From Skeletonema tropicum (lineage: Eukaryota; Bacillariophyta; Thalassiosirophyceae; Thalassiosirales; Thalassiosiraceae), in contig CM074130.1 of the NCBI GenBank assembly GCA_037178625.1, forward strand, positions 3,100,001 through 3,164,000: a stretch of DNA of 64,000 nt, written 5' to 3'. Position 1 is the first letter of the stretch; each line of letters opens with the position of its first letter. Both the position numbers and the translations under genes were made by a program. Shown here one piece after another: positions 20,310-30,525 of the stretch. The notes beneath the pieces were generated by a model. The model was not told the DNA's origin. It made no database searches and worked only from the letters and a program-made list of their open reading frames with translations.

Positions 20310-20819
20310 TCACCTTAAGATAATGGCAAACACAGCAAATACAACTATCGGAGGCACTTCACCGAAACTTAATATCAAACCGTGCCCATCTATCAGATTC
20401 TTACTATACACGAGCGCCATGAGTACTGTAGGGATACGAATAAAGACCATATTGTACAAGTGCTCCACGGGTTTGCGATCTCCCTTTTTCTCATCATCCC
20501 ACGCTCCTGTCACTACTGCTGGTAATAAAGATTTTGTGCTTTTCCAAACTCTAAGCGGACCGTTGTCTCGTTGTGTTGGTGCATTTTCATCGAATAGAAT
20601 TGAATTGCGTGTAAATGATATCGATGGGCGACTTAATTCGTCAAGCTCATCATCTCCTTGATCGGTATATCCTTCATTGTTCTCACCGGCGGCCTGCAAA
20701 TTAGTCTGCGTTCTGAATCTAGGCTTAATTGTTGTGCTCCCTAATCTTATTGCTTGGAAAGATACAGCACAACGGCACACACACAACAGCAACGCTATTA
20801 TTGACCGCATCAGCATCAT
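20310..20819 (-). CDS. small plastid-targeted membrane protein (unknown family)
   Basis: The 169-residue ORF starts MMLMRSIIALLLCVCRCAVS, a signal peptide, followed by FQAIRLGSTTIKPRFRTQTN, a Ser/Thr/Arg-rich stretch that begins with Phe, as in diatom plastid presequences. Mature residues about 125-167 hold one or two hydrophobic segments (FIRIPTVLMALVYS; LILSFGEVPPIVVFAVFAII). There is no enzyme motif. It probably sits in a plastid membrane. It converges with the aspartic protease gene, 104 bp apart. Confidence 0.7.
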   Translation of the reverse strand: MMLMRSIIALLLCVCRCAVSFQAIRLGSTTIKPRFRTQTNLQAAGENNEGYTDQGDDELDELSRPSISFTRNSILFDENAPTQRDNGPLRVWKSTKSLLPAVVTGAWDDEKKGDRKPVEHLYNMVFIRIPTVLMALVYSKNLIDGHGLILSFGEVPPIVVFAVFAIILR

Positions 20820-21452
20820 TATGTCTCTTCTGTTTTACAGTATCCTCAACAATTGAACTTTTCAGCTATGTTCTATCTCTCTATTTGCGTGCAACTCCAA
20901 AATCAGTAGCGCCTATTACCATCTTCAACCGAAGCAACAGGAGGAACAGAAAACAGGATGATGAAGATATGATGGTGTGAGCAAGAATATCTTATTTGCC
21001 GAATTCAAATAGCATCGTCAATACTCGCTCATCTTTCTTCTCACCACCCTCACTAGCTAAATTGCTTCTTCGTGTCCTGACAATACAGTTTGATAGGTAA
21101 ATCTGCTCCCCAGTAGTTACGATAGTTGCTAGGCACGAGAGTCGACTATTATTGGCTGTTCAGATGCAAATAATAATGATAAGATGCACTGGCCGGCGGT
21201 GGCGGAATTCTGAGGAATGGATCTTTGCCAAATATTGTACCGTCATTAGTACGCAGCAGCTCGACCGGACGCGGGACAGAGGAGGTGGGGACGGACCCTT
21301 TTTTCCGGGAACCGTTCGTTTGGCTTGATCAGTCCTATGAAGAAGATCTCGTCTATCTCTCCAGAGCCGCCCCCACCCTATTCAGCTATCTAACTTCCGC
21401 AGATGGCGATACATCTCCAGCCTTCTATTACATTGTTTCCACACCTCCCATC
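20820..21452. other. 633-bp intergenic region with an ATG-less open frame before dUTPase
   Basis: The frame of the dUTPase gene stays open upstream to 21183 without an ATG. It would add about 75 residues (TTG-initiated from 21225, or supplied by an unseen upstream exon) that read like protein (FFREPFVWLDQSYEEDLVYL). The rest holds no recognisable gene. Confidence 0.5.
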
Positions 21453-22084
21453 ATGCTATTGGTAAAACTCCTCAGTCCTAATGCCACTATGCCAACTCGC
21501 TGGTCACCCGAATCTGCTGGGTTTGATTTATGTGCAGCGGAGCCTAAAGTCGTACCTGCTGGGGGGATGGCAGTTATTAAAACTGACTTGAGTGTTGCCT
21601 GTCCAGAGGGAACTTATGCCCGTATCGCTCCAAGGAGGCAAGTCCGACAATGCTCGATATTGTGTGCTATGTTATCATGCATTCATATTAATTCCTGCGT
21701 TTTGTTCTGTTGTGTATTATGTAGTGGTGTTGCTGTTAAGAGAATGATCGGCTGTGGTGCTGGAGTTGTCGATGCTGACTGTAAGCTAAAATTGAAGTAC
21801 AAATTAACAGCCTCGCTTATTTCATTGTAACCCATCTCAAAATTTCATATTCATATATTTTTTAAACAGATCGAGGAAATGTAGGTGTGGTTCTCTTCAA
21901 TTTCGGTCATGAGGATTTTCATGTTTACATTGGAGATCGCATTGCCCAATTAATCCTCGAAAGAATTTCAATGGTTCATGCAGTGCAGGTTGACGAATTG
22001 ACAGAGACACAACGTGGTGTTGGTGGATTTGGATCGACATCTGCACCCAGCAGCAGAAGAGACAAAAGTGATTTACCTCCGTGA
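21453..22084 (+). CDS. DUT: dUTPase, three exons, first intron GC-AG
   Basis: Exons 21453-21637, 21725-21780 and 21870-22084 encode 151 residues, the normal size of a trimeric dUTPase subunit. All five motifs are present once spliced: AGFDLCAAE (1), PRSGVAVK (2, built across intron 1), GVVDADYRGNVGVV (3, built across intron 2), [12 protein letters not shown] (4) and RGVGGFGST (5). It hydrolyses dUTP to dUMP and PPi, keeping uracil out of DNA. Intron 1 (87 nt) has a GC donor (AG|GCAAGT) and a GTAG acceptor; intron 2 (89 nt) is GT-AG. I chose ATG 21453 because the family starts there. The open frame continues upstream without ATG, so a presequence from another exon is possible. The RNR small subunit lies about 1.5 kb away. 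Confidence 0.93.
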
Positions 22085-22303
22085 TAGATTACGAAGAGAG
22101 AACTCTCACTGTGAAATTGTTGGATTTATTGCGTGCGTCTTTCCCCATGTCATCTATCAAAGCCATTGCAAAATATTGTTCGGGTTAAACATGTGTCGCC
22201 CTCTCTCGCGGATCAACTAACGCCAGGGGTGCATTCCGTCCAACCAACACTGCCACGGCCACGGCTCCAGCACCAAATATACATATATATAATTTATAAT
22301 ATC

Positions 22304-22603
22304 ATTCGTGTTACATAGATGTGGCACATTTTGGATAGGTAAATGGCATTAATACATAGTTACTTCTAGCTTGTGCAGCTTCTCTCAGATGTCTTGCTTG
22401 TTTTGGTATTCAATCAAAGTGGCAGTCATTGCAAAATATTGTGTAGGTTAAACTATTTAGTGTTGTTGATCGCCTTCTATTCGTGTTACATAGATGTGGC
22501 ACATTTTGGATAGGTAAATGGCATTAATACATAGTTACTTCTAGCTTGTGCAGCTTCTCTCAGATGTCTTGCTTGTTTTGGTATTCAATCAAAGTGGCAG
22601 TCA
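22304..22603. repeat. 125-bp direct repeat at the 3' end of the MORN gene
   Basis: 22304-22428 and 22479-22603 are essentially identical, 175 bp apart. The right copy contains the last codons and stop of the minus-strand MORN gene; the left copy is a duplicate of that gene end in the 3' flank. The spacer's ATTGCAAAATATTG stretch also recurs near 22160 in diverged form, so the duplication may have been longer. Confidence 0.92.
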
Positions 22604-22910
22604 GTTTCGAAACTTGTGTCTTCAATTTTTTAGCTTCTCTGACAAGCTTCAATGAGGATGCTTCAGGTCTACCTTTTCGGAAGTAGCACGTGTACGAGTC
22701 TCCATTCGACCAAGTTAGGCAGCCCCATCCGTGTTCGAATCCATCGCGGAACAATCCCGTGTATTTTACATCGCTCTTGAACTCGTAAACGCCCCATCCG
22801 TGTGGAATGAAACGGTGCTTTGCCATGCCCTTTCCTTTTCCTCTGCTGTTGCGCAACTTCGTCTTACGAACAGAACCGCTGTATAGTCCACCAGAATAAT
22901 GAATCTTCAT
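22560..22910 (-). CDS. small MORN-repeat protein
   Basis: From the ATG at 22910 the ORF encodes 116 residues. Two to three MORN-type units are visible: IHYSGGLYSGSV, then HGWGVYEFKSDVKYTGLFRDG and HGWGCLTWSNGDSYTCYFRKG. The tail is a short coiled coil (LVREAKKLKTQVSKL). MORN repeats usually mediate membrane or protein contacts. An upstream extension of the frame without ATG (to 22982) is Ser/Ala-rich and probably not coding. It could be a short gene or the 3' exon of a longer one. The last 44 bp are duplicated downstream. Confidence 0.65.
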   Translation of the reverse strand: MKIHYSGGLYSGSVRKTKLRNSRGKGKGMAKHRFIPHGWGVYEFKSDVKYTGLFRDGFEHGWGCLTWSNGDSYTCYFRKGRPEASSLKLVREAKKLKTQVSKLTATLIEYQNKQDI

Positions 22911-23600
22911 TTTGAAGTTAAGTGAAATAATACCGACAGATGTTGATGACGATGCAGCCAATGATGTCTTCTTTGAGAACAAAGCAAATCGGATTTATGA
23001 GCCAAGCTCGGATCGGCCAACCCCAAATCAAAGCAAGCAGCATATTATTCAATAGTAGTCCTAAGGTAGGGTTCTCACCCTTTGTTTTGATTCTGGGGTC
23101 TGCTACCTTTTACAAGATGTACAGGGCGGAAGTGGTGTGAACTTTTTTCAAATTGAGTTTTTGGGACTCAGTACCATCAAACCTGAGTCCACGATTAACT
23201 TCAATTTCAAATCTACCTTGGACGGAATTGGTATGAACTTTTTTCAAATTGAGTTTTTGGGACTTACATCAAACCTAAGTCCATGCATCAGGGAAGTCGC
23301 TTGGCCTCTCTTTTGTGGCAACAAGTACAATACCTATTTGAAGTCCGATCACAGGTTCCAGTCAAGTGCTGTTTTGGTGTCATGGTTGCAAGAGATGTCG
23401 GATATTATACTGCTGAGGCTTATTTCATCGGCCTGATTGAGGATCCAACTTGTGTGCTATTGATATATTCAAATTTGATGCTATAAGCGTGAGACTAATA
23501 TGTCAAGATCGTATACAACAACATAAACTAAAGAAAGACTACTAATCAGCATTCAGTGATGATCGAACAGCGCACTATATTAGGGAGATATAGGAGTAAT
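22911..23600. other. 690-bp intergenic region with a ~50-bp direct repeat
   Basis: A GAACTTTTTTCAAATTGAGT-containing block at about 23139-23195 recurs at about 23236-23283 (spacing 97 bp, small differences in the tail). Overlapping short frames follow to 23486, but none shows a recognisable domain. No other feature was seen. Confidence 0.6.
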
Positions 23601-24838
23601 TCAGAAGTCTGCGTCGAGGCTGAACACTTGATCCTCCTGGGCTACACCAACACCACTCTTAGCATACTCTCCAACGCGCCTCTCGAAGAAGTTAGTTTTC
23701 CCCTGCAGACTGATCATCTCCATCCATTCAAATGGATTGGCAGCTCCGTATTGCTTGGGGCATCCAAGGGCAGCCAACAAACGATCAGCACAGAACTCAA
23801 TGTACTGGCACATGAGGTCTCCGTTCATACCAATCAGGGAAACAGGAAGGGCCTCCACCACAAACTCCTTCTCGATCTGGACAGCATTAGTTATAATCTC
23901 GTCAATACGGATAACAGGCAATTTGTTCACGAGCTTGCTGTAAAGAAGGCAGGCAAAGTCACAATGTAGACCCTCATCACGCGAGATAAGCTCATTGGAG
24001 AAACAAAGGCCAGGCATGAGACCACGCTTCTTCAACCAAAAGATGGCGCAGAAACTGCCACTGAAAAAGATACCCTCCACGGCTGCAAAGGCGATGATAC
24101 GTTCGGCGAAGGAAGCGTTGTTGGAGTCGCACCACCGGAGAGCCCAGTGAGCCTTCTTTTGAACACAGGGAATGGTCTCGATGGCATTGAGAATACGAGA
24201 CTTGGTCTTTTGGTCCTTAATGTATGTGTCAATTAACAACGAATAGGTTTCGCTTTGAATGTTGTGTAGATTATAATGTATGTAAACATATACCAGAAAC
24301 CAGGAAACAGGTGAGTGTCAATGGTGTATGTACGAGCCAATGTAAAAGCCTACACATTTTTTTCATCTTGTTACCTATGAATATTTTCAACCGCAATTTG
24401 AAATCCGTAGAAGAAGCGTGCCTCAGGGCTTTGCACCTCAGTAGCAAAGTTACTGGAGAGGTTCTCGTTGACAATACCATCGGAGGCAGCAAAAAAGGCA
24501 AGGACGTGGGAGACGAAATGACGTTCGTTGTCGGCTAGACCTTCCCAATCTTTGAGGTCGGAGGAAAGGTCAATTTCCTCGGTAGTCCAGAAACAAGCTA
24601 GTGCCTTTTTGTACATGACCCATATCTCTAGTACGAAGACATACAGAGGGAGGTGAGGCAGAGTATGCAAGTAACATTTGGGCAAATTGCATGTCCCACC
24701 TACCTCGTTATCTTGGATGGGGAACAACACAAAGCGGCGTGGGTTGTCCCTTAGTAAAGGCTCCTCGTCTGCGACCTCGGCTATGATATCTGCACCGCCA
24801 TTATCATTATCAAACGAACATTCCAAAAACGACTTCAT
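23601..24838 (-). CDS. RNR2: ribonucleotide reductase small subunit (R2), three exons
   Basis: Exons 24838-24704, 24625-24375 and 24252-23601 give 345 residues. The first intron is 78 nt (GAG|GTAGGT ... AGAG|ATA), the second 122 nt (AG|GTAACA ... AAAG|CGA). R2 hallmarks: [44 protein letters not shown] (completed only after splicing), VEGIFFSG and [10 protein letters not shown], which together supply the di-iron ligands and the radical Tyr. The C-terminal FSLDADF is the R1-docking tail. It makes dNTPs from NDPs together with R1, in the cytosol or nucleus. N-terminal [10 protein letters not shown] is short and lacks a targeting signal. Confidence 0.95.
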
Positions 24839-26076
24839 CGCCGTGGATTTTATTGTGGTCCAGCTCTAGCAGTAAAAATATAAGTTGTATGTATCACCAA
24901 GATAGATACTCAGACCTTTGCCTGTGGGCAGAAAAAGAGATTTAGTAATTTTCTCTTTTCTCAGCTTTTATGGCTTGATTGCATCCCGCCTCTCTAGCAG
25001 TGCTAATATAGCCAGAGTCCTGCCCGAACGAGGCGGCCATTGACCGTGCCTCCATTGATACTGCCGTTTGTTTACCCAGCGCGGGGCTGATTGAGAATTC
25101 AATTTTCTCACGCCTATAATCTTCACTGCTGAGTCTTAGAGCACGCTGCCTTATCATGTTCAAATTACATCAGCTAAAATAGTTTATCCTACAACAGCAC
25201 AAGTTACAACTCAGAGATGTCAGTGTCAGGTACAGTTCACTTTTCATTCACAGGGACAGGGTATAGAAAGGCGAAGTGTCAAATCCATTTCGGTCAAGAT
25301 TCCTCAATTTTGCTCTACGGGCGGGAGAAGGCAGGTTCTTTCGGTGCAATAGCTTTACCCTCTTCACCGTGTCACTGGTATTGACTTGCAGCTTCGGCTT
25401 CGATACATGACTGCGCTCGTCTTTGTATCTGGGTGGCGATGGGGCACTCTGCTTTTGACTTAGCTCGTCAACAGTGATACCGGTATCGGTGAAATGGAAT
25501 CCCTTCTCGCGATACTGCTTTTGATTGAGCTCATCAACAGTGATATCGGTGAAATGGAATCCTCTCTTGTTATCCTCCTTCTTCCTACATAACGTATGTA
25601 GCTAACTCGTAACTCGAGCCTGGTTTGTACGCATATTTTTTTAAGTTGCTTGTTTGTACTCTATTTTTTAAGCTGCTTATTTCTAATTCATGGACGTAGG
25701 AATTAGTAGTCGATTTTAAAAAAGCGCAACTCTTCCGCCCACGGACAGATTCTGTTTTTCCGAGTAGCTCTAGCCATACTAAGTAAGTATAACTTACCTA
25801 CATGTACGCTAACGCTTTACATGGTTAGTAGAGTTAGTCTTTACTTTTTAGCTCTCCCTTAGTATGTCCGGTCGAATTTTATTTTGTGCCAGAATGCTTC
25901 TGCTCACATCGCGTCGATAACGATCATGGCGATAGCGACGGTACAGTAGGCGATTTGCTCTTATAATTTGCCGCTGCGCCCAGATGGAAATCAGTGGTAG
26001 TTACTTATAGCTCTAGCTCCGCGTAGTAGCCGCCAACACTTATCATCTTTCCTGCTCACATATCTACGCTTGCACC
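24839..26076. other. 1.24-kb divergent intergenic region
   Basis: It lies between the divergent RNR2 and coiled-coil genes. It contains a minus-strand ATG ORF of 71 codons at 24942-25157 (starts MIRQRALRLSSEDYRR), which could be a tiny gene or the 5' leader of RNR2, and a coding-like frame at 25248-25601 described separately. 25600-26076 is AT-rich with no recognisable features. Confidence 0.5.
25248..25601 (-). other. coding-like open frame without ATG, with an internal peptide repeat
   Basis: On the minus strand, 117 codons are open between stops at 25602-25604 and 25248-25250, without an ATG. The translation contains GFHFTDITVDELNQKQ and, 20 residues later, GFHFTDTGITVDELSQKQ, followed by a basic stretch (SPPRYKDERSHVSKPKL). 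The DNA repeat units are at about 25450-25504 and 25516-25563. It could be a 3' exon (an AG lies just upstream of the frame), a gene remnant, or chance. I do not recognise the family. Confidence 0.35.
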
Positions 26077-29000
26077 ATGATCGAGACAGCATCATCGCAC
26101 GACCTTGAAGGTCCGAAGACATTCGCAGCAACTATCGATGAAGCTACCCCCTCCAGTGTTGATGAAGTCGATGCCTTTGTATTGAGCATCAACAAAGGCA
26201 AGAAAAAGAAACGCAAATCCAAAAGAAAGGCGGTGCAAATATCAATTTCAAGCGCTCCTACTAAAAAAGATGCTACCATCTCGGAAGGGCTGGTAGCACC
26301 AACGGTGACTCCTTCTTTCGAGCAAAGCGATCTAATTCCGGATGGGGACATTGATGGCGACCTCTCATTTTTCTCAGAGACGCACGAAGAAAACGGAAAA
26401 GGTCCAGAGAGTGCAGAAACCCATTCATCTGATATAAAGAACCGTCTTCCTGCTGAACTGGAAAAATTGGAAAAAGACAAGGCAGAAGATATGGCAAAGA
26501 TTAATGCTTACTTGATCGCCAAGTGGGAAGAGCGAACTGAAATTCTCAATAAGCAAGTATCGAAAATTAGGCAGGATATGCTGATAAAGCAAAAAACACA
26601 GCGTGCGCAGCTTGCTGAGAAACATAAGACGCAACAGGAGCTGGATAAGAGAAAGATTGAGGAGGGGAGAAAGTGGCTCCTCGAGAGGCAGCAACAACAA
26701 CTTCGTCAGGAGGCGGAACAAACAGGTAAAGCTGGAAATGCTATAATGGAGGAGTGGAGCAATATTTCTGCCCAGCTCCAGACTCGCCATGCATATCAAC
26801 TGAAACAGTTTGAAGTGAAGGAAGCTACGATGAAGGAACGGTCGGCAAATGATGCGAATGCGCAAAATCAAATTTTGGAGGCTCACCATAAGAAGAGGAG
26901 TGCCGAGGCTGAGGCATTTGTGGAAGAACTAATCAAGAAATGTCAACAGAGGCAGAAAAATCTTAAAGCCAACCTTACTCGCCTTCATGAGCAGCGCTTT
27001 GAGGAAAAGAAACGTGAAATTCAAATTGAGTTCGCAAAACCTATCGAGCCCCCTGTCTCTGAACGGGAACGGAAGAGTGTAGATCCTCAGTCTTACCCTC
27101 AAGAGCTGGGCAATGATCTTGATAGCTCATCCGCACACACTGCTGTTCTGAGACACAAAAGACGCAAACACATCATGAATGGGACAACGGTCCAGGTAGC
27201 TGTGGACATACACAACGAAGGCCTATTTCTGATGGCGAGATCCACTCACGAGAATGAATCCCTCTCAAGATTTGGCAACGTTTCTAATACTGCTCCTGGT
27301 ATAGGCACAATAGTAACTGACGATATTTCTGGTCGACCATGCCTGTTCATTCCGTGGGGGTCCAAGGCAAGATCATTCCTCTATTCTATAGTATGTGGTG
27401 AAATTCCGCCTGGCTATGGGTTAGAAAAAGTATCGGCTGGTTCAACATCTAATCAGAAACTGCTGGATGGTGGTTTAGTGAAATGCATGGTTACAGACAC
27501 AAGGACAAGCCGAGAAACAGCTATGAACGACAGGGCTCAGAGTTATCCTGAGATCCAAAAAATGTCCAACACTACCCGTATCGAAAATGCCACAAAACTT
27601 GTCGCTAGCTACAAAACTCGTATAGAGGAATTGGAGTCAGACATCACTACCTTGTCCCTTCGAGAGCAGAAAATTGCACAAGCACACAGAGATGCGACGC
27701 AGCATCTCGAAAGATCGAAGGCGACGATGGACAAGCTAAAGCTTCATTTGCAGCAATTCTTTGGCAAGGATGGCGCTCCATCGCCCAACCTCCTCAACCC
27801 TGAGGGTCAACAGAAGATATTATCTACCATGTACAAGTACAAGACTGCTTACGAAAGTAAGCGAAACGAAGAATCAGCCCTTCGCGAGCCGCTTGAGCTC
27901 GCGAGAAAGGTGTTGATCTCCAAGAAGGAAGAGCTCGAGAAGGTGAAGCAGGAAATACAAAAACTCGATGCGTTTAAGAAGGAGGTGAACTCAAAATCTG
28001 GAATTGAAGTTAATATGATTGACAAGCGTGCAGAAAATCTAATCAACTCAATTTGTCAGGTTGCTCAAAGAAGGAGAGCTCAGGTTAACCTCAAGAAAAG
28101 TAACTCGGATCCAGTTCATGACATTTCTGAAGAGGAGAAGAAAAGTTTCGCTCAAAAGATGACGAGACGCCGTATCGTGACGATGTTGAGACCGACGCAG
28201 GTAAGCATTTTGAATGAAGTCAAGGAAATGGTTGGTAAATCAGATGCAAACATTGATCCAAAGTTGCGAGCCGAAGAACTTCTCTTGCTATCTTTATATC
28301 CACAAGCTGAAGAGGCACTTGCTCCTGTGCCGACATCCACGAGTAAGAATTGGCCTGAACCTGGCTGGCAACTAAATCTTTCTCCACCTGAAGAAGATAA
28401 TCCCCATTCTATTCTACCATTAGATCAAGTCAGTCATATGCCGCGGCAAAATTTGTCTGTATGCTGTTCATCTGGTAGACAAACAGCAGCTCTCGTACAG
28501 CAGCGTCATTTGAGTATGCTCGAAGGACCTTTGTCATTTGTTTCCAAAGCAAGTGCTCCAGCAGAAACGAATCCAGGATCACATAAAAAAATTGATGGCC
28601 CTATGACATCTGATCCTCTTTCCATAACAGAAGATGACATGAGACTTGGCTACTCGTTTGTTGTCAGACCACCGAAGAATACTGGTAGTAAGACAAAAGA
28701 AGTTGAGCAAAAGACTCAGACCAAGAGAAAGTCGACAAATGTTGTTGATGACTCTCCTAAAAAAGAAGCGAAGGCGAGAAGAAAGAGTCAAACTCAAGCT
28801 GGCGAGACTAGCCCAAAAAGTTCACAGTCAGTCGTATCCAGTGCGCCTCGTCAACAACCCGCCCCTGTTGCGACGACGACTCCTACTTTGATGCAACAGA
28901 ATCAACCTATGCAGCAGCCAAACCAACCCTTACAGCCGTCGAATCAACCCATGCAGCTGCAGAATCCTATGCTGCAGTCAAATCCACCCATGCAGTTGCA

Positions 29001-29352
29001 GAATCCTATGCAACAGTCGAATCAACAGCAGAACATTATGCAGCAGCAGAATCCGAATATATCCATGCAGCATCAACATCGAAACATGCCCATGCAGCAG
29101 AATCAATCAGTGGCATTACCAAACAACAATGTTGTGAATCGCCAATCATTTATGAACATGAGTCATAGTCCTGAACAATATCAATGGATGTTACAACAGC
29201 AACAGATTCGCCTGCAGCAGCAACAACAACAAATCCAATTGCAACAGTTTCAAAATCAACAGCAGATGCAGCAGCACCGGCAGCAGCCACAAAACCAAGG
29301 CCAATCAAACAATGCATCTCATCCCCATCAGCAACAAAATACTCGTCGATAG
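26077..29352 (+). CDS. large coiled-coil protein with Gln-rich C-terminus
   Basis: This 1091-residue single-exon ORF starts MIETASSHDLEGPKTF. Residues about 45-52 are strongly basic (GKKKKRKSKRKA, a likely nuclear signal). Residues about 125-325 and 500-665 are long coiled coils. Residues about 350-450 form a more ordered part (GTTVQVAVDIHNEGLFLMAR; RPCLFIPWGSKARSFLYSIV). Another basic segment lies at about 865-915, and from 930 the protein is Gln/Pro/Met-rich with QQ runs, as in transcription co-regulators. I do not recognise the family; a nuclear scaffold or transcription-linked role is inference. It converges with the next gene, 43 bp apart. Confidence 0.8.
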   Translation: MIETASSHDLEGPKTFAATIDEATPSSVDEVDAFVLSINKGKKKKRKSKRKAVQISISSAPTKKDATISEGLVAPTVTPSFEQSDLIPDGDIDGDLSFFSETHEENGKGPESAETHSSDIKNRLPAELEKLEKDKAEDMAKINAYLIAKWEERTEILNKQVSKIRQDMLIKQKTQRAQLAEKHKTQQELDKRKIEEGRKWLLERQQQQLRQEAEQTGKAGNAIMEEWSNISAQLQTRHAYQLKQFEVKEATMKERSANDANAQNQILEAHHKKRSAEAEAFVEELIKKCQQRQKNLKANLTRLHEQRFEEKKREIQIEFAKPIEPPVSERERKSVDPQSYPQELGNDLDSSSAHTAVLRHKRRKHIMNGTTVQVAVDIHNEGLFLMARSTHENESLSRFGNVSNTAPGIGTIVTDDISGRPCLFIPWGSKARSFLYSIVCGEIPPGYGLEKVSAGSTSNQKLLDGGLVKCMVTDTRTSRETAMNDRAQSYPEIQKMSNTTRIENATKLVASYKTRIEELESDITTLSLREQKIAQAHRDATQHLERSKATMDKLKLHLQQFFGKDGAPSPNLLNPEGQQKILSTMYKYKTAYESKRNEESALREPLELARKVLISKKEELEKVKQEIQKLDAFKKEVNSKSGIEVNMIDKRAENLINSICQVAQRRRAQVNLKKSNSDPVHDISEEEKKSFAQKMTRRRIVTMLRPTQVSILNEVKEMVGKSDANIDPKLRAEELLLLSLYPQAEEALAPVPTSTSKNWPEPGWQLNLSPPEEDNPHSILPLDQVSHMPRQNLSVCCSSGRQTAALVQQRHLSMLEGPLSFVSKASAPAETNPGSHKKIDGPMTSDPLSITEDDMRLGYSFVVRPPKNTGSKTKEVEQKTQTKRKSTNVVDDSPKKEAKARRKSQTQAGETSPKSSQSVVSSAPRQQPAPVATTTPTLMQQNQPMQQPNQPLQPSNQPMQLQNPMLQSNPPMQLQNPMQQSNQQQNIMQQQNPNISMQHQHRNMPMQQNQSVALPNNNVVNRQSFMNMSHSPEQYQWMLQQQQIRLQQQQQQIQLQQFQNQQQMQQHRQQPQNQGQSNNASHPHQQQNTRR

Positions 29353-29395
29353 ATACAACTTAATAAAGTAGTCAGTGTAATTGTACTTTATTTTT

Positions 29396-30121
29396 CTATC
29401 TTTTTCTATCACGATCATCATGTTTGCGGCGTCTTTTCTTATCCCTACTCCTTTCATGCTTCTTCTGATGACGACGCTTCCTACGGTGACGTTCCTCCTC
29501 AGATGATGTAGAACTACCTGAATCATCTGAATCCGATGTTGATGATGAATAATCTCTCTTTCGACGATGCTTCTTGTCTGACTTTTTCCTCTTGCGACTT
29601 CTGCTTTTACTTCGTTTCTTTTCTCTTTTTCGTTTCCGTCTGCGTCGTTCGTCTCGACTGTCATCATCATCTTCATCGCCAGATGATGATGCGTCTGATT
29701 CCCCCCCTTTTAGATTAGCGCCATCATCAACGGTGTTGTTGTGTTTCACTTCCATAAATTCTTCTTCGCTACTGCTGCTTTCTTCCTCCAACAGAGCTCG
29801 AGTGTCCGCATCTAAATTCCCCCCTGCGCTGTTGTTCCTATCACTTGCACGCTTCTTCCCTCCCTTCAACCCCAAGAACATTTTGCGTGCAAAATCATCA
29901 TTCCCAGAAGCATTCCTCCCCCCAGTAAGATTTTGATGACGAGCCAATTCCAATAGACCACGAGCCTTCTCTTCCGACTCCTTATCTGCAGATTGATCTT
30001 CGGCACCGGCGTAAGGATCATGACCGATCGTTTTGCTCCAGATATCGCTTGTGTTTAGAGCTTTACTGGTTGATACGCGATTATTATGCGGCATGCGCAC
30101 ACGTCCTGCTGTTGCTGGCAT
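29396..30121 (-). CDS. RS/KR-rich nuclear protein
   Basis: The 241-residue ORF starts MPATAGRVRMPHNNRVS. The first 110 residues hold short ordered parts (KALNTSDIWSKTIGHDPYAG; DDFARKMFLGLKGGKKR, which resembles the short conserved core of small acidic/SMAP-type proteins). The rest alternates acidic Ser runs (EEESSSSEEEF) and Arg/Lys/Ser-rich stretches (SKSRSRKRKKSDKK), typical of splicing-associated factors. Likely nuclear speckle or mRNA-processing protein; exact family uncertain. Confidence 0.72.
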   Translation of the reverse strand: MPATAGRVRMPHNNRVSTSKALNTSDIWSKTIGHDPYAGAEDQSADKESEEKARGLLELARHQNLTGGRNASGNDDFARKMFLGLKGGKKRASDRNNSAGGNLDADTRALLEEESSSSEEEFMEVKHNNTVDDGANLKGGESDASSSGDEDDDDSRDERRRRKRKREKKRSKSRSRKRKKSDKKHRRKRDYSSSTSDSDDSGSSTSSEEERHRRKRRHQKKHERSRDKKRRRKHDDRDRKR

Positions 30122-30525
30122 GATTTGATTAGTTATCTCTTATTCAAGGAACGATAATACTCTGTACGATCAACACCATTGCCATTGACAACACCAAAAC
30201 CAATAAATTATGAAACATCGTTATTTCGTCGTGTGTTACAACAGTGGTTACAAATGTAACTTCTTTCTCTGATGACGACCTCTTTGGCGGCAGCTCTTTG
30301 GTCTTTGGCCTCTCTTTGGCTTCTTTCTCTTTCCTGAAAGAAGGAAAACTCAAATATTCCACCATATCACGGGATATCACACTGAAGAAGTTACATAATA
30401 GCAAAAGTGTTTAGTGTTCGCAATTCGCAATAAGCAATAAGGGGTGGCTTCAGTATACAATAATACTTACTACTCACTCGAGGCGTATTTATGGAGCTTA
30501 ATACGATCAATAATATATTGGAACA
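30122..30525. other. 404-bp divergent intergenic region
   Basis: It separates the RS-rich gene (minus) from the PhoD-like gene (plus). A CTCTTTGGCGGC-type pyrimidine stretch with repeated CTTTGG motifs lies at 30287-30325. No gene was recognised; it presumably holds both promoters. Confidence 0.5.

Noticed and set aside
23137..23486. Overlapping frames with a duplicated NFFQIEFLGL peptide
   Set aside because: The duplication is explained by a DNA direct repeat; neither frame shows a domain.
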